From Granulosicoccus sp964594905 (lineage in GTDB: Bacteria; Pseudomonadota; Gammaproteobacteria; Granulosicoccales; Granulosicoccaceae): DNA of 64,000 nucleotides. The notes below the pieces were generated by a model that searched no databases, had not been told where the DNA came from, and was given only the letters and a program-made list of their open reading frames with translations. Made by a program: the position numbers and the translations under genes. Below are positions 9,416 to 19,081 of this stretch, piece after piece. Position 1 is the stretch's first letter. Each line of letters opens with the position of its first letter. The stretch covers positions 1 through 64,000 of the forward strand of contig CAZQOI010000001.1 in assembly GCA_964594905.1 (NCBI GenBank). The letters are read 5' to 3'.

Positions 9416-10182
9416 TACATCCAACGGCCATAGTTGATTCATCTGCTATCGTTGCAGATGACGTCGAAATCGGACCCTACAGTATTATCGGGCCTGATGT
9501 CACGATTGGTGCTGGTTGCTGGATTGGGCCGCATGTCGTTATCAAAGGACCGACAACACTTGGTAAGGACAACAAGATTTTTCAGTTTGCATCTGTTGGT
9601 GAAGATCCGCAAGATCTTAAATACGCTGGTGAGCGCACGACGCTTGAGATTGGTGATAGCAACACGATTCGCGAATTCGCCACCATCAATCGGGGCACGG
9701 TTGGGGGTGGAGGCACCACCCGAATCGGCAATCACAACTTGTTCATGGCGTATATCCATGTTGCCCATGATTGTATCCTGAGTGATCACATCATTATGGC
9801 CAACGGTGCGTCTATTGCGGGGCATGTTGAGGTGGGCAACTATGCCATCCTCGCAGGCTTTGCCTGTGTGCATCAATTCTGTTTAGTCGGTGAACATGCT
9901 TTTGTTGGATTGAACTCGGTAGCCAACCGAGATGTCGCGCCATTTACGATGGCGGTTGGAAACTATGCTGAGGCCAAAGGCATAAACAAGAATGGTTTGC
10001 GGCGGCGTGAATTCAGTGAGGATGCGATATCTGCCTTGCATCGCGCTTATAAAGCGTTGCTTCGCCAACACGGTGAGCGTGACAAAGCGATTGATGCCAT
10101 CAAGTCGGATCGGGATCAATTTCCGGAAGTGGCGAGATTTATCGATTTTATTGAACAGAGTGAACGTGGGGTGGTTCGCTAG
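9412..10182 (+). CDS. lpxA: acyl-ACP--UDP-N-acetylglucosamine O-acyltransferase
   Basis: LpxA is the first enzyme of lipid A synthesis. The protein opens with IHPTAIVDSSAIVADDVEIG, the start of a hexapeptide-repeat beta helix. The active-site region MAYIHVAHDCILSDH holds the catalytic His, and REFATINRGT is the usual binding loop. A C-terminal helical domain follows from about residue 195. Length 256 is normal. The start is TTG overlapping the fabZ stop. Unlike most gammaproteobacteria, lpxB does not follow; it is inverted 1.7 kb further on. Confidence 0.95.
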   Translation: MIHPTAIVDSSAIVADDVEIGPYSIIGPDVTIGAGCWIGPHVVIKGPTTLGKDNKIFQFASVGEDPQDLKYAGERTTLEIGDSNTIREFATINRGTVGGGGTTRIGNHNLFMAYIHVAHDCILSDHIIMANGASIAGHVEVGNYAILAGFACVHQFCLVGEHAFVGLNSVANRDVAPFTMAVGNYAEAKGINKNGLRRREFSEDAISALHRAYKALLRQHGERDKAIDAIKSDRDQFPEVARFIDFIEQSERGVVR

Positions 10183-10220
10183 TTAAGCAGGGCTTCATGC
10201 CGCTACGAGTGTTTAGAGAC

Positions 10221-10682
10221 TCAGTGCTTTAATCCGCGTTCAATTTTTTGCTGAACCTCCACTGGATCACCAAAAAACAGTGTATGCATATGCCTGCCTG
10301 GTAAAAAAGTAAAGGCTCCGGCCACCAGGATACCGCCAATGTATGTGAATATCATTGAGCGATAGTGATCCTTAACTCGCCCTTTACGAATGTAGACGAT
10401 GGCTAATGTCAGGTAGAACAGCGTAAAAGGGATCAGTAGGTGGATCCAGGAAAAGTTTCGAGCAATGTGCCATTGCTCACCCGGTTCGAGTGAGCGAACA
10501 AAAAAAGCCGATACGCTGGTAACGACCATCGCCGCAACGTACACGCGCCCAATTGTTCGATGTGTTTTTGTACCCTTTTTTCCGATCAGCACAATCGCAC
10601 CCAAGACCAATGCGCAAAGCGCCGCTATCCAGTGTATTTGTACTTGAACAGTTGAAAGCTTGGTAAACACATCCCATTGCAT
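10221..10682 (-). CDS. DUF2306-like small membrane protein
   Basis: This 153-residue protein has four predicted membrane segments (around 14-33, 45-63, 76-98 and 109-127). His residues placed in or beside the helices (IHWIAA, THRTIGRVYV, IHLLIPF, DHYRSM) match the DUF2306 family of integral membrane proteins, whose His pattern suggests heme or quinone chemistry. That role is inference; no activity can be read from the sequence. It lies 12 bases downstream of the MFS gene on the same strand and is probably the last gene of the lpxB-MFS transcript. Confidence 0.7.
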   Translation of the reverse strand: MQWDVFTKLSTVQVQIHWIAALCALVLGAIVLIGKKGTKTHRTIGRVYVAAMVVTSVSAFFVRSLEPGEQWHIARNFSWIHLLIPFTLFYLTLAIVYIRKGRVKDHYRSMIFTYIGGILVAGAFTFLPGRHMHTLFFGDPVEVQQKIERGLKH

Positions 10683-10694
10683 GAACGTCTTCCT

Positions 10695-11885
10695 TTATGC
10701 AAGTAGGCGATTTTGTGGTAACAACAAAGCTGCAAAAAAAATAAATAAGGCAGCCACTGCGAGTAAACCAAACAGTACGTTGAAACCCCAACTACTGTGT
10801 ATCCAGGCAATCAAAGGGACTGCTGATGCCATGACTGAGAAAGTCACAATGTATCGTAGGGCGTAAGCTCGGCTTCGCCACTCACTTTTTGCCATTCGGC
10901 CGACAAGAACGTCGTTGATTGGAATCTGACCAAATACGACAAGCATAAAAGCAATCGCTGCAAGTAATGCGGCAATGCCATCAAGTTGCATCATGATCAA
11001 GAAAAAAATAGCCTGCAGAAGTGCGACACAAGCAAACACTGTACGAATCGAATAGTTGTCAACCAGATAACCAACCACTAGCTGTGCAAACGCTGCAACC
11101 GAAAATACCAAAAACGTATACCAGCCAATCAGCGTCGCTGTGCTGGCAAAGTCACCTAGCCGCTCTTCAAAAACTTTGGGAAGAGCAAAAGTTGTGCTTT
11201 GAAAAATGAGTCCGCCGATAGCAGTGGTAAAAAAGATAACCCCAAATACACGTATTAAGGTTTGTTTGGAAACAGTGCTTGGAGCGTTCGCTCCGCTCTC
11301 TGACGATGAATCAAGTAAATCGATATCGTCTTTATCAGGTGCGCGTATAAACCAGAGATAAGCTAGCCCAATAAATACTGATACGGTACCGGACACCATA
11401 AAAGCACTTCGCCAACCCGACTGATCAATCAAGAACCCTGTCAGCAGCGCTGCACTGGCTACACCCAGATTGCCGAATATGCCGTTGATAGCGAGAGGAA
11501 TACCCGTTTTGTTACGTCCCTGTACCACCATTGCGAGTCCGACTGGGTGATAGATGGATGCAAAGACGCCAATTAAAGTAAGGCAGATAGCTATTTGTGT
11601 AGGGCTGTTTGCCATTCCTGAAAATACAGCACTCAAGCCGATACCAGTAAAAAACACCGCCATCATCCCTTCGCGACTCCATTTGTCTGCAAGCCAACCA
11701 GCTGGAATGGCGCAAACGCCAAAGGCAATAAAACCGGGTGTGGCATACGGGATTAATTCTGAGTAGCTCATTCCCCATTCTGTTGTTAGTGTTAGCGCGG
11801 CGACGCTTGCGAACACCAGCATGAAGTAGTGGTCCAGAAAATGTCCCACGTTCAGAAACAGAAAGCCGATTTGTTTGCGATTCAC
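10695..11885 (-). CDS. MFS transporter, fosmidomycin-resistance-like
   Basis: This 396-residue protein has about twelve membrane segments. The loop 2-3 motif GWLADKWSREGMM is a form of the MFS motif A, and GVFASIYHPVGLAM is typical of the Fsr-like branch. The substrate is unknown. Its start overlaps the lpxB stop by 4 bases, so it is translated as part of the lpxB unit. Fosmidomycin targets Dxr, which is encoded 7 kb away, but no functional link can be claimed from that. Confidence 0.8.
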   Translation of the reverse strand: MNRKQIGFLFLNVGHFLDHYFMLVFASVAALTLTTEWGMSYSELIPYATPGFIAFGVCAIPAGWLADKWSREGMMAVFFTGIGLSAVFSGMANSPTQIAICLTLIGVFASIYHPVGLAMVVQGRNKTGIPLAINGIFGNLGVASAALLTGFLIDQSGWRSAFMVSGTVSVFIGLAYLWFIRAPDKDDIDLLDSSSESGANAPSTVSKQTLIRVFGVIFFTTAIGGLIFQSTTFALPKVFEERLGDFASTATLIGWYTFLVFSVAAFAQLVVGYLVDNYSIRTVFACVALLQAIFFLIMMQLDGIAALLAAIAFMLVVFGQIPINDVLVGRMAKSEWRSRAYALRYIVTFSVMASAVPLIAWIHSSWGFNVLFGLLAVAALFIFFAALLLPQNRLLA

Positions 11886-13078
11886 TGTAGCTGGTCCGCG
11901 TTGAGAAGATCTTCTATCAGGGCTGCGACGCGATGTGATGCGCCTGGCTCCCCCATTCTTTGTTTCAATTCTGCCAGATCATCGAGGACTCGCTCGCGAC
12001 GTTTATCGTCTTTGAGAAGCTGTATGGTCTCCCGGCAAATCTCGGTAGGGCTTGCATCGTCCTGAATAAGTTCAGGCACAATTCGACGTTCTGCAACTAT
12101 ATTGACCAGAGATACATCGTCGATCTGAATCATGCGTTTCATGATGGCGTGATTAATTTTGCTGATTTTGTACATCACTACCATAGGCGTGCCCATTAGT
12201 CCCGTCTCAAGGGTGGCAGTACCTGAGGCCACCAATGCAACATCTGCCGCGCGCATTGCCGTAATTGACTGACCCTCAATAATACTAATCGACGGAAGGC
12301 TCACGCTTGTGTTGTCGAGTGTGATAGCAGAGCGTGTCGTGTCAAGTAAATGATTGAACCACTCTTTATCAATGGTGCTAGCCACGGGGAGCACGTATTG
12401 GCAATCAGGACATTCAACAGAGATTTGACCAGTGCTTTCAATGAGAATTGCCATGTGGCGCTCAAGCTCACCTTTGCGACTACCTGGCATCAACAATATA
12501 ACCGGGCGCGTGGCATCAAGCCCCAGGAGATGACAAGCGTCTTGACGGGTCAAGTCTGATTTAGCGTCTTCTACTACCGGATTGCCAACATAGGTAACCG
12601 GAATACCCGCTTTTTCGTAAATGGCTACTTCGAACGGAAAGATCACCGCTATATGTGAGATGCGGGCGCCGATATGCGGAACTCGACCAGGGCGCCATGC
12701 CCACACCTTTGGGCTGATGTAGAACAATACCGGGATGTTCAGCTGCCTTGCGTACTCGGCAAGTTTCAGATTGAAATTGGGGTAGTCAACGATTAGCAAA
12801 AGATCAGGCTTTTGCGCTTTCATTGCTACTTTGAGTTTGTGTAAGCGAAGTAGAAAGCGAGGATAATTTTTTAGTACATCGACAATTCCGATGACTGCCA
12901 GCTCTCGGCAATCAACAGTAATGTGACAACCGATGCTCTCAAGCTTCGATGCACCCATGCCGAAACTGTCAAAGTTTGTGCCGCGCTCGCTTAGGGCTTC
13001 CAAAGCGTGCGCGGCATGGGCATCACCTGACGCCTCTCCCGCGGATACCATGATTTTGATACGGCGGGATGAAGTCAT
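11882..13078 (-). CDS. lpxB: lipid-A-disaccharide synthase
   Basis: This GT19 glycosyltransferase joins UDP-2,3-diacylglucosamine and lipid X to form the lipid A disaccharide. The signature VSAGEASGDAHAAH is at the N-terminus, YYISPKVWAW-type sequence (FYISPKVWAWRPGR) lies in the middle, and MPGSRKGELERH and SGTATLETGLMGTPMVV follow. I place the start at ATG 13078, giving MTSSRRIKIMVSAGEASGD; the longer frame to 13132 adds 18 residues unlike the family. It is on the opposite strand from lpxA and heads its own unit with the MFS and DUF2306 genes. Confidence 0.94.
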   Translation of the reverse strand: MTSSRRIKIMVSAGEASGDAHAAHALEALSERGTNFDSFGMGASKLESIGCHITVDCRELAVIGIVDVLKNYPRFLLRLHKLKVAMKAQKPDLLLIVDYPNFNLKLAEYARQLNIPVLFYISPKVWAWRPGRVPHIGARISHIAVIFPFEVAIYEKAGIPVTYVGNPVVEDAKSDLTRQDACHLLGLDATRPVILLMPGSRKGELERHMAILIESTGQISVECPDCQYVLPVASTIDKEWFNHLLDTTRSAITLDNTSVSLPSISIIEGQSITAMRAADVALVASGTATLETGLMGTPMVVMYKISKINHAIMKRMIQIDDVSLVNIVAERRIVPELIQDDASPTEICRETIQLLKDDKRRERVLDDLAELKQRMGEPGASHRVAALIEDLLNADQLQ

Positions 13079-13106
13079 CAAACATGTCAGATTACCAGGG
13101 CAGGGG

Positions 13107-14549
13107 TTATAGTAACTTCCTGCGCAAAACAAGCAATAGTCCGGTGATTAGAAATCCGAATCCTGTAGTCCCTCCACCTGCATTGCCACCAGAATTGCTG
13201 GCGTTATTGTTCGGTATTTCGGTAACCGGATTAGCCGCGCCGGTCGTTGGTTCGTCCTCGCTTTGGCCCGACTCTGGTGGTTCGTTCGTGGAACCTGATG
13301 AATTAGTGCTGCTAGAGTCATCGATAGCAGGGAACTTGGATTGATCATTGAATTGGTTGTTACTCGAATCCGTGTCACGTGTTGCCATATCAAGACGCAT
13401 TGATAAATCATCTGACGTGCCAGTTCCCGGATCCACCAACAAAGTAAATGAAGTCGTATTATCTTGTGCCAACCGCTCCCTTGTGCAACGAAGTTCTGCA
13501 CCGTAGGCGAGGCAATCCCAACCGCTGTCGGATGAGATACCGGTCCACGCTGAATCGTCCACTAATGCCAGTCGCAGTAGTAGATCGTGAGCACCGAGTC
13601 GACCGAGATTACTAACATCAACGGTGAATTCAAGTCCGTCGGTGGTTGCCTGCAACTGTGAGTACTGAACCGATAGATCAGTTGCGTACATACTGTCGAC
13701 ACTTTCCATATCTAACGGGCTCAAGGCGTTACGCTGACCAATCTTTACGCCATCTGGCACCTCAATTGTACGTTCTCCATTTGCGCTGAAAAAGTACTCT
13801 CCGTAGTGCATGATTGATCCATAGTCATACTCGCCCAGCTGTTCAACACCAGCATCCTGAACATCAAAAACCTCGAAATTCAAGTGCCTATCAGGATTGA
13901 TATTGTCTAGACGAATATTCACAAAGTTGTCGCGATCTGGTCTGGTGTGTTCGTGAAAGAGGCCAACTGCGTGACCTATCTCGTGGATGATGCTTCCAAC
14001 AGAACACGCATCTGAAACCATGATTGATTGCTCACCACCTTGCATTCCGACAAAGCTTGCACAGTTGTTACTTGAATCAAAGCGCAAGAAATTCGGGTGG
14101 CTGGATGCGTTATTCGGCGTTCTCTCGACGAAACGCATACTGGTGTTGTTTGTCCAGTGCGCAATTGCGGCCTGCACGTTCTGACGCTGAAGATCTGAAG
14201 TGCCGTCCGGGAAAACGAAAGGAATGATACCGTCTGGCCAGCGGCCAAAGAGATCCTTGCGCCCAAGGCCCCGATAGCGCGCTTCCTGTATAAGCTGACC
14301 CATTCGGTCTACCTTGCCTAGCAGTATGTCGCCCTCAAAGACAGCAAAACCTTGCTCGATCCTGTATCGCCGAACTCCGTCACTGCCTTCAGTGGGGGTA
14401 TTTAGTGTTGCATCGTCATAGATATTCGGAATAGCCTGGAATAGTTCTGGCTCGTTGGCTGACGCATGGCCAGTCACACTTGAGACTATACCTATCAGAC
14501 ATGCAGCACTCACCGCCCGAAGGTGTCGGTGTGAGGGTAAAAACTTCAT
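13107..14549 (-). CDS. secreted astacin-family (M12A) zinc metalloprotease with GlyGly-CTERM-like anchor
   Basis: The protein has 480 residues. A signal peptide ends near residue 31 (GHASA). The zinc signature HEIGHAVGLFHE is at 189-200 with the extra astacin Glu, and the Met-turn SIMHYGEYFF lies near 245-254. This makes it an M12A peptidase that should act outside the cytoplasm. A DUF11/CARDB-like beta region follows (about 290-405), then a Ser/Asn/Gly-rich linker. The end has a Gly-rich stretch, a hydrophobic segment GFGFLITGLLLVL and the basic tail RRKLL. That tripartite end resembles GlyGly-CTERM sorting signals processed by rhombosortase; the assignment is inference. Confidence 0.88.
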   Translation of the reverse strand: MKFLPSHRHLRAVSAACLIGIVSSVTGHASANEPELFQAIPNIYDDATLNTPTEGSDGVRRYRIEQGFAVFEGDILLGKVDRMGQLIQEARYRGLGRKDLFGRWPDGIIPFVFPDGTSDLQRQNVQAAIAHWTNNTSMRFVERTPNNASSHPNFLRFDSSNNCASFVGMQGGEQSIMVSDACSVGSIIHEIGHAVGLFHEHTRPDRDNFVNIRLDNINPDRHLNFEVFDVQDAGVEQLGEYDYGSIMHYGEYFFSANGERTIEVPDGVKIGQRNALSPLDMESVDSMYATDLSVQYSQLQATTDGLEFTVDVSNLGRLGAHDLLLRLALVDDSAWTGISSDSGWDCLAYGAELRCTRERLAQDNTTSFTLLVDPGTGTSDDLSMRLDMATRDTDSSNNQFNDQSKFPAIDDSSSTNSSGSTNEPPESGQSEDEPTTGAANPVTEIPNNNASNSGGNAGGGTTGFGFLITGLLLVLRRKLL

Positions 14550-14835
14550 GTAGTGGACTCACGTTTATTATTATTGTTTTTGTTGCAGTCGAGCTGCGTC
14601 CATCCCTTCTGTTATCGGTCCGGTACAGGAAGCTTGAAGCCCGATGGCAGCGAGTCTGTGAGGACGATTCACCCTAAGTCTCGATATACTCGGCAGAAAA
14701 AAGAGAAAGCTCGACCGATCGATGCATAGGGCTCGCCGTCGTGTGTTGTGGATCACGCGATCTATCGCTTGTTTATGTGAACCAGTGCCTGTCAACTTCT
14801 GTAACATGCACGAATCCAACACCTCAAGGCTGCTC
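14550..14835. other. divergent intergenic region
   Basis: This 286-base stretch separates the divergent astacin and MFS genes and must hold both promoters. In-frame ATGs at 14722 and 14806 upstream of the chosen MFS start exist, but the encoded residues look non-native. I see no strong repeat, tRNA or terminator in it. Confidence 0.5.
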
Positions 14836-16065
14836 ATGAATACACGAGTGGATCAAAAAACACCTGCGTGGCAGGGTGCGCTTTTCGTAATTGTCGCCGG
14901 ATGTCTTATCGCGGCGATAGGTTTTGGTGTGCGCTCATCTCTTGGCTTGTTTCTGGAGCCGATGACTGCCACACGTGGATGGTCACGTGAGACGTTTGGC
15001 CTGGCACTCGCTATACAAAATCTTTTCTGGGGTTTGGGTTTGCCGATAGCAGGTATTGTTGCGGATAAATGGGGCTCATCCCGTATTATCACTTTCGGTG
15101 CAGTGGTCTATGCGCTAGGCCTGTATGGCATGAGTACCGCTGAGAGCGGGGCTGCTCTTTATATCTTTGCTGGAGTGTTGTCTGGTATTGGTATCGCTTT
15201 TTCAGCGTTTTCGCTAGCGCTTGCTGCCATGGTGCGTGTGGTAGGTCCGAACAGGCGCTCGTTGATACTCGGTCTTGGTACTGCAGCTGGGTCTTTTGGG
15301 CAGGTTGTCTTTTCGCCACTGGCGCAGGGCTTGATTGAATCCTTTGGCTGGTCTTCAGCGCTTATTTATCTTGCGCTCTTTGTGTTGGGTTTGATACCAC
15401 TGGCGTTTTTGTTACCGCATCAACGTGAGGGCGCAACTACTCAGGTGGTTGAGCAAAGCCTGCGTGATGCCCTGCATGAAGCATTCGCGCACCGTGGCTT
15501 TGTGTTGCTGACAACTGGATTTTTCGTGTGCGGTTTTCATGTGGCCTTTATCACGGTGCACTTTCCGGCGTACATTCGCGATCAAGGACTTGATCCATCT
15601 ATCGGCGCCTGGTCGCTGTCGTTGATTGGGCTATTCAATATTGTCGGTTCATTGCTCGCAGGTTTTATCGGGCAACGCTACAGCAAGCGTTTGAGTCTTT
15701 CGACTATCTATTTTCTTCGTGCCTTATTGATTTTTATCTTGTTAATGTCTCCGAAAACGCCTTTTGTCATTATGGGCTTCGCGTCTCTGATGGGTATCCT
15801 TTGGTTGTCTACGGTGCCGTTGACAACCGGTATCATCGCGCAGGTTTTTGGTGTCCGTTATATGGCAACACTATTCGGAATCGTTTTTCTGAGCCACCAA
15901 ATCGGAAGCTTTATTGGCGTCTGGCTTGGTGGTTTGTTGTACGACAATACTGGCAGCTACAACGGCATGTGGTGGGCGGGTGTGGTGCTAGGTATCATAG
16001 CTGGTCTCATCCACATGCCTATCGATGAGAAACCTCTGGCACGGTTGCAAGCTCAAATGAACTGA
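14836..16065 (+). CDS. MFS transporter, monocarboxylate/OFA-like
   Basis: With the ATG at 14836 (MNTRVDQKTPAW) the protein is 409 residues with about twelve membrane segments. GFGVRSSLGLFLEPM and GIVADKWGSSRIITFG resemble the oxalate/formate-antiporter and monocarboxylate branch of the MFS. An AAGG-like stretch (CTCAAGGCTGCTC) precedes that ATG. Longer starts at 14722 or 14806 would add a Cys/Arg-rich leader not typical of the family. The substrate is unknown. It converges with the hexosaminidase gene. Confidence 0.82.
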   Translation: MNTRVDQKTPAWQGALFVIVAGCLIAAIGFGVRSSLGLFLEPMTATRGWSRETFGLALAIQNLFWGLGLPIAGIVADKWGSSRIITFGAVVYALGLYGMSTAESGAALYIFAGVLSGIGIAFSAFSLALAAMVRVVGPNRRSLILGLGTAAGSFGQVVFSPLAQGLIESFGWSSALIYLALFVLGLIPLAFLLPHQREGATTQVVEQSLRDALHEAFAHRGFVLLTTGFFVCGFHVAFITVHFPAYIRDQGLDPSIGAWSLSLIGLFNIVGSLLAGFIGQRYSKRLSLSTIYFLRALLIFILLMSPKTPFVIMGFASLMGILWLSTVPLTTGIIAQVFGVRYMATLFGIVFLSHQIGSFIGVWLGGLLYDNTGSYNGMWWAGVVLGIIAGLIHMPIDEKPLARLQAQMN

Positions 16066-16118
16066 GGTTTTGTGCCAGAGTTTGTTCCAGTTTAATCAGC
16101 TGTGCTGAACCCAACTAT

Positions 16119-19049
16119 TCATGGAAAAGCATCAGCGCGACCTGCACGCGTATTGTTACCTGATTTGGCGCGTATAGCGACAACACCTGTTGCCGAAGTT
16201 GACGCTGTTACCGGTGAGAAGTTTGTACCGTCCATTGAGAACTCGAGCGGTAAGCCGGGCACTTCGCTGTTCATGCTTAAGTTACCACCAGCATTGCTGG
16301 CACCAGGTACTGGAATTCGATATTGGATTCCGGCTGCATCGAGTTTCTTGAACTCTTTTGCGGCAAGCGCGGATGCAAAACTTGCGTAGTCATCGAGAAG
16401 CGCTTGCTTTGCGACGAATGTTGTTGAGTTTGAATAGGTTCGCCCTTGAACATAGTCCAACTCCCATTCCGCTTTGTGCCATGCACGCTCTGCGAGTGCC
16501 AGCAGGCGTGGGAATACCATGTAATCAAATTGCGCTGGTGTTCTGATTGTTTCGCTCCACAATTGACCCTGCATACCGATGAACGATTGGACTGGATCAT
16601 TGCCCGTGGCGGTCCATCCGTTGCCTTCACGATTGATGGATGTTTCGGCATTTTGTGGCAGATTCTCAGGTGCAAAACTAAACACTTTGCGCAGACTTGT
16701 TGAACGCGCGGCCCAGTAATATCCGCGTTCCTCTGGATCGACTTCTTGAGGGAAGTCGAAGTACAAGTAGTCAGGCACAGCTACAACAGTTTCAAATCCA
16801 CGACTGGCAAAACCGTTGATCGTGTTGAAACCGCCGCCAGTAACCATTTCCCAAAAGCCGACGCCTGCGGCATCGGTCGCCAACTCACTTGCTGCCAGGT
16901 TGTCGTAGATATCCTGATAGGCGTAAAAACGAGGTATGCCTGCATCAGCAACTATTTGCGATACACGCTTGACGAAGTAGGGTTGTAAATCCTCTCGCGA
17001 GGCAACGTCTGGTGTTGCTGCGATGAAGGCCTGACATGCTGGAGAGCGTTCCCACGGGTAGTCCCACAAACTCGTATCGGTATATCCCTGCCAAGGCACT
17101 GGGTTACCGTCGTTAAAGTCCTGAAACCCACCGCCTTTGAAAACGTTGTTTGCTTCGTCACCACCCATATGCCAAACATCCAGAGTAAGACCAGCGGCTT
17201 GGTACATCGCATTGACGTCACTGACTACGGTTTCTATCAAGTTGTAGGTGCCTGGAACACATGGATTGAGGATGCCATCGTCGTAGTGTTGAACAGTCAG
17301 ATAACGAGACGTGTCGGCAGGATCATCGACTCGTACTGTAGTGTCACCTGGTGTGCCAAGGTTGGCAGCGCGCGCGCGCATTGAAACTACTGCGGCTCTT
17401 GCATGTGCTGGCATGTCAAATTCTGGTATGACATCGATATAGCGATTGGCGGCGTATTGCAACAGTTCGATAAATTGGGCGCGACTGTAGAAACCGGTGC
17501 CCTGATTGTTGGTGTTTGGACCGGATCCAAGTTGCGGCATCAAGCCAGAGGCTTCGGATACATTGCCTTCATTGTCGAGCTGAAACTCGCGCTTTGCGCC
17601 CACGTTGGTTAGCTCGGGGAGAGTCGGAATTTGCAATCGCCAACCTTCATCATCACTCAAATGTAAGTGCAGCTTATTGAGTTTATAGGCAGCCATCTGG
17701 TCTATCAGGCGTTTCATGGAATCGACGGAATGAAAATTACGAGCACTGTCGATATGCATGCCACGAAAATCGAAGCGGGGTGAATCTGTAATTGTGACCG
17801 CAGGGATAGTGCCGATTCCCGGTTGTACCAGCGCCAGCAATGATTGCGCTGCATAGAACATCGAAGCTTCGTCAGCCGCAACTATGTTTATTCCTGTTGT
17901 GCTGACGGTAAGTTCATATGATCCCTCAGCCATGCCTTGATCGATTGACGCTGCGATATTCGCACCAGTACCAGTGCTCATGAATTGCGCCTGCCTGGCC
18001 TGCAGTGCAGTGATTGATTCAGCTGGAATGGGCAGGCCGGCAAGTGATACACCGCCGCCAATATCAAGAGTACCGGCGCCAACTGTTAGCGTTGTCGGTT
18101 TAGGCACAATGCGTGATTGAATATCGGTAGCATCGAGACTCGCTGCAGCCGCGCTTACATCGCTGTTAGCATTGAAACGTGACGATGCGCTGGCAACGGC
18201 GATAGGCTCACCATTAAAAGCTTGTGCGTTACTTCCACTGATGGCAACGGCGTATTGACTTTCGTCAGTGTCGTTATCGGTGTTGTTGATGAGAGTGACA
18301 CTGCCATTACCACTAACCAGCCAATAGCGAGGCATAAAATCACTTTCGATCAGATGCGAGTATTCAGTGACGAGGCCTATTGTCTTGATGCTGCCGTTTG
18401 TTGGTGTGAAGTTATCTGTCGGCTCAAGGTAGTTAAGGTCACCATTAACTAATGACACCGTGAACTCGTCACTGTCGACGCGAAGAATTCGACGAACGCT
18501 GTGGAAATAGAGTTTCCAGTCGCCGCTATTGAGCACACCGGCATCATCTTTTATATGAAGATTGGCGATACTGCATGAATTGAATTGCGCACCTAGTGTT
18601 TTGCAGCTGGGCGAACCATTTTGATCAAACGCGTCTGAGCCATGGTTCTCTACCGACTCATAGATAACGCCAAGGCTGCCAGGCAATGCTTGTGCTTTAG
18701 CACGTCCAACGCTTGAAGCAAAGCTACCGCTACCATCGAACAGCGACAAACTTGCCGGGTTAACGCCGTTGGAGCTTACTGGATTGCCGACATGACTTAA
18801 GCCACTGTCGGCATCGACAGTTGTACCGCCACCTGCACCCGCTGTGCTGCCACCCGGGTTTGTACCTGTCACGCCACCGCCCGCTGTGGTACCGCCCGCG
18901 GTCGCGCCGCCGGTAGTCGTAGCGCCATCACCACCACCAGAGCCTCCACACGCACTCAATACCAATGTTGAAAGGGCGACTAAAGTCAGCGTCCTGGATC
19001 GTTCACTAAGGGACAATTTGCTTTTGGTATTCGATCTAAAAATTGGCAT
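16119..19049 (-). CDS. beta-N-acetylhexosaminidase (GH20) lipoprotein, chitobiase-like
   Basis: This 976-residue enzyme should cleave terminal GlcNAc from chito-oligosaccharides. The lipobox LVLSACGG points to lipid attachment. A Gly/Thr-rich low-complexity linker (about residues 35-80) comes next. Then come a CHB_HEX-like carbohydrate-binding domain (GDWKLYFHSVRRI), a GH20b domain (PKPTTLTVGAGTLDI), and the GH20 barrel with HLHLSDDEGWRLQIP and the catalytic Asp-Glu pair in HMGGDEANN. A C-terminal beta domain (YRIPVPGA) matches CHB_HEX_C. It is divergent from an EamA transporter. Anchoring leaflet cannot be decided. Confidence 0.92.
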   Translation of the reverse strand: MPIFRSNTKSKLSLSERSRTLTLVALSTLVLSACGGSGGGDGATTTGGATAGGTTAGGGVTGTNPGGSTAGAGGGTTVDADSGLSHVGNPVSSNGVNPASLSLFDGSGSFASSVGRAKAQALPGSLGVIYESVENHGSDAFDQNGSPSCKTLGAQFNSCSIANLHIKDDAGVLNSGDWKLYFHSVRRILRVDSDEFTVSLVNGDLNYLEPTDNFTPTNGSIKTIGLVTEYSHLIESDFMPRYWLVSGNGSVTLINNTDNDTDESQYAVAISGSNAQAFNGEPIAVASASSRFNANSDVSAAAASLDATDIQSRIVPKPTTLTVGAGTLDIGGGVSLAGLPIPAESITALQARQAQFMSTGTGANIAASIDQGMAEGSYELTVSTTGINIVAADEASMFYAAQSLLALVQPGIGTIPAVTITDSPRFDFRGMHIDSARNFHSVDSMKRLIDQMAAYKLNKLHLHLSDDEGWRLQIPTLPELTNVGAKREFQLDNEGNVSEASGLMPQLGSGPNTNNQGTGFYSRAQFIELLQYAANRYIDVIPEFDMPAHARAAVVSMRARAANLGTPGDTTVRVDDPADTSRYLTVQHYDDGILNPCVPGTYNLIETVVSDVNAMYQAAGLTLDVWHMGGDEANNVFKGGGFQDFNDGNPVPWQGYTDTSLWDYPWERSPACQAFIAATPDVASREDLQPYFVKRVSQIVADAGIPRFYAYQDIYDNLAASELATDAAGVGFWEMVTGGGFNTINGFASRGFETVVAVPDYLYFDFPQEVDPEERGYYWAARSTSLRKVFSFAPENLPQNAETSINREGNGWTATGNDPVQSFIGMQGQLWSETIRTPAQFDYMVFPRLLALAERAWHKAEWELDYVQGRTYSNSTTFVAKQALLDDYASFASALAAKEFKKLDAAGIQYRIPVPGASNAGGNLSMNSEVPGLPLEFSMDGTNFSPVTASTSATGVVAIRAKSGNNTRAGRADAFP

Positions 19050-19081
19050 TTTTGTGCTCTGTCGGTCTTCTTAGTGGCATT

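Noticed and set aside
13079..13132. 18-residue extension of LpxB
   Set aside because: The family begins close to the VSAGEASGD motif, and ATG 13078 gives the normal length. The extension would also overlap the end of the protease gene at 13107.
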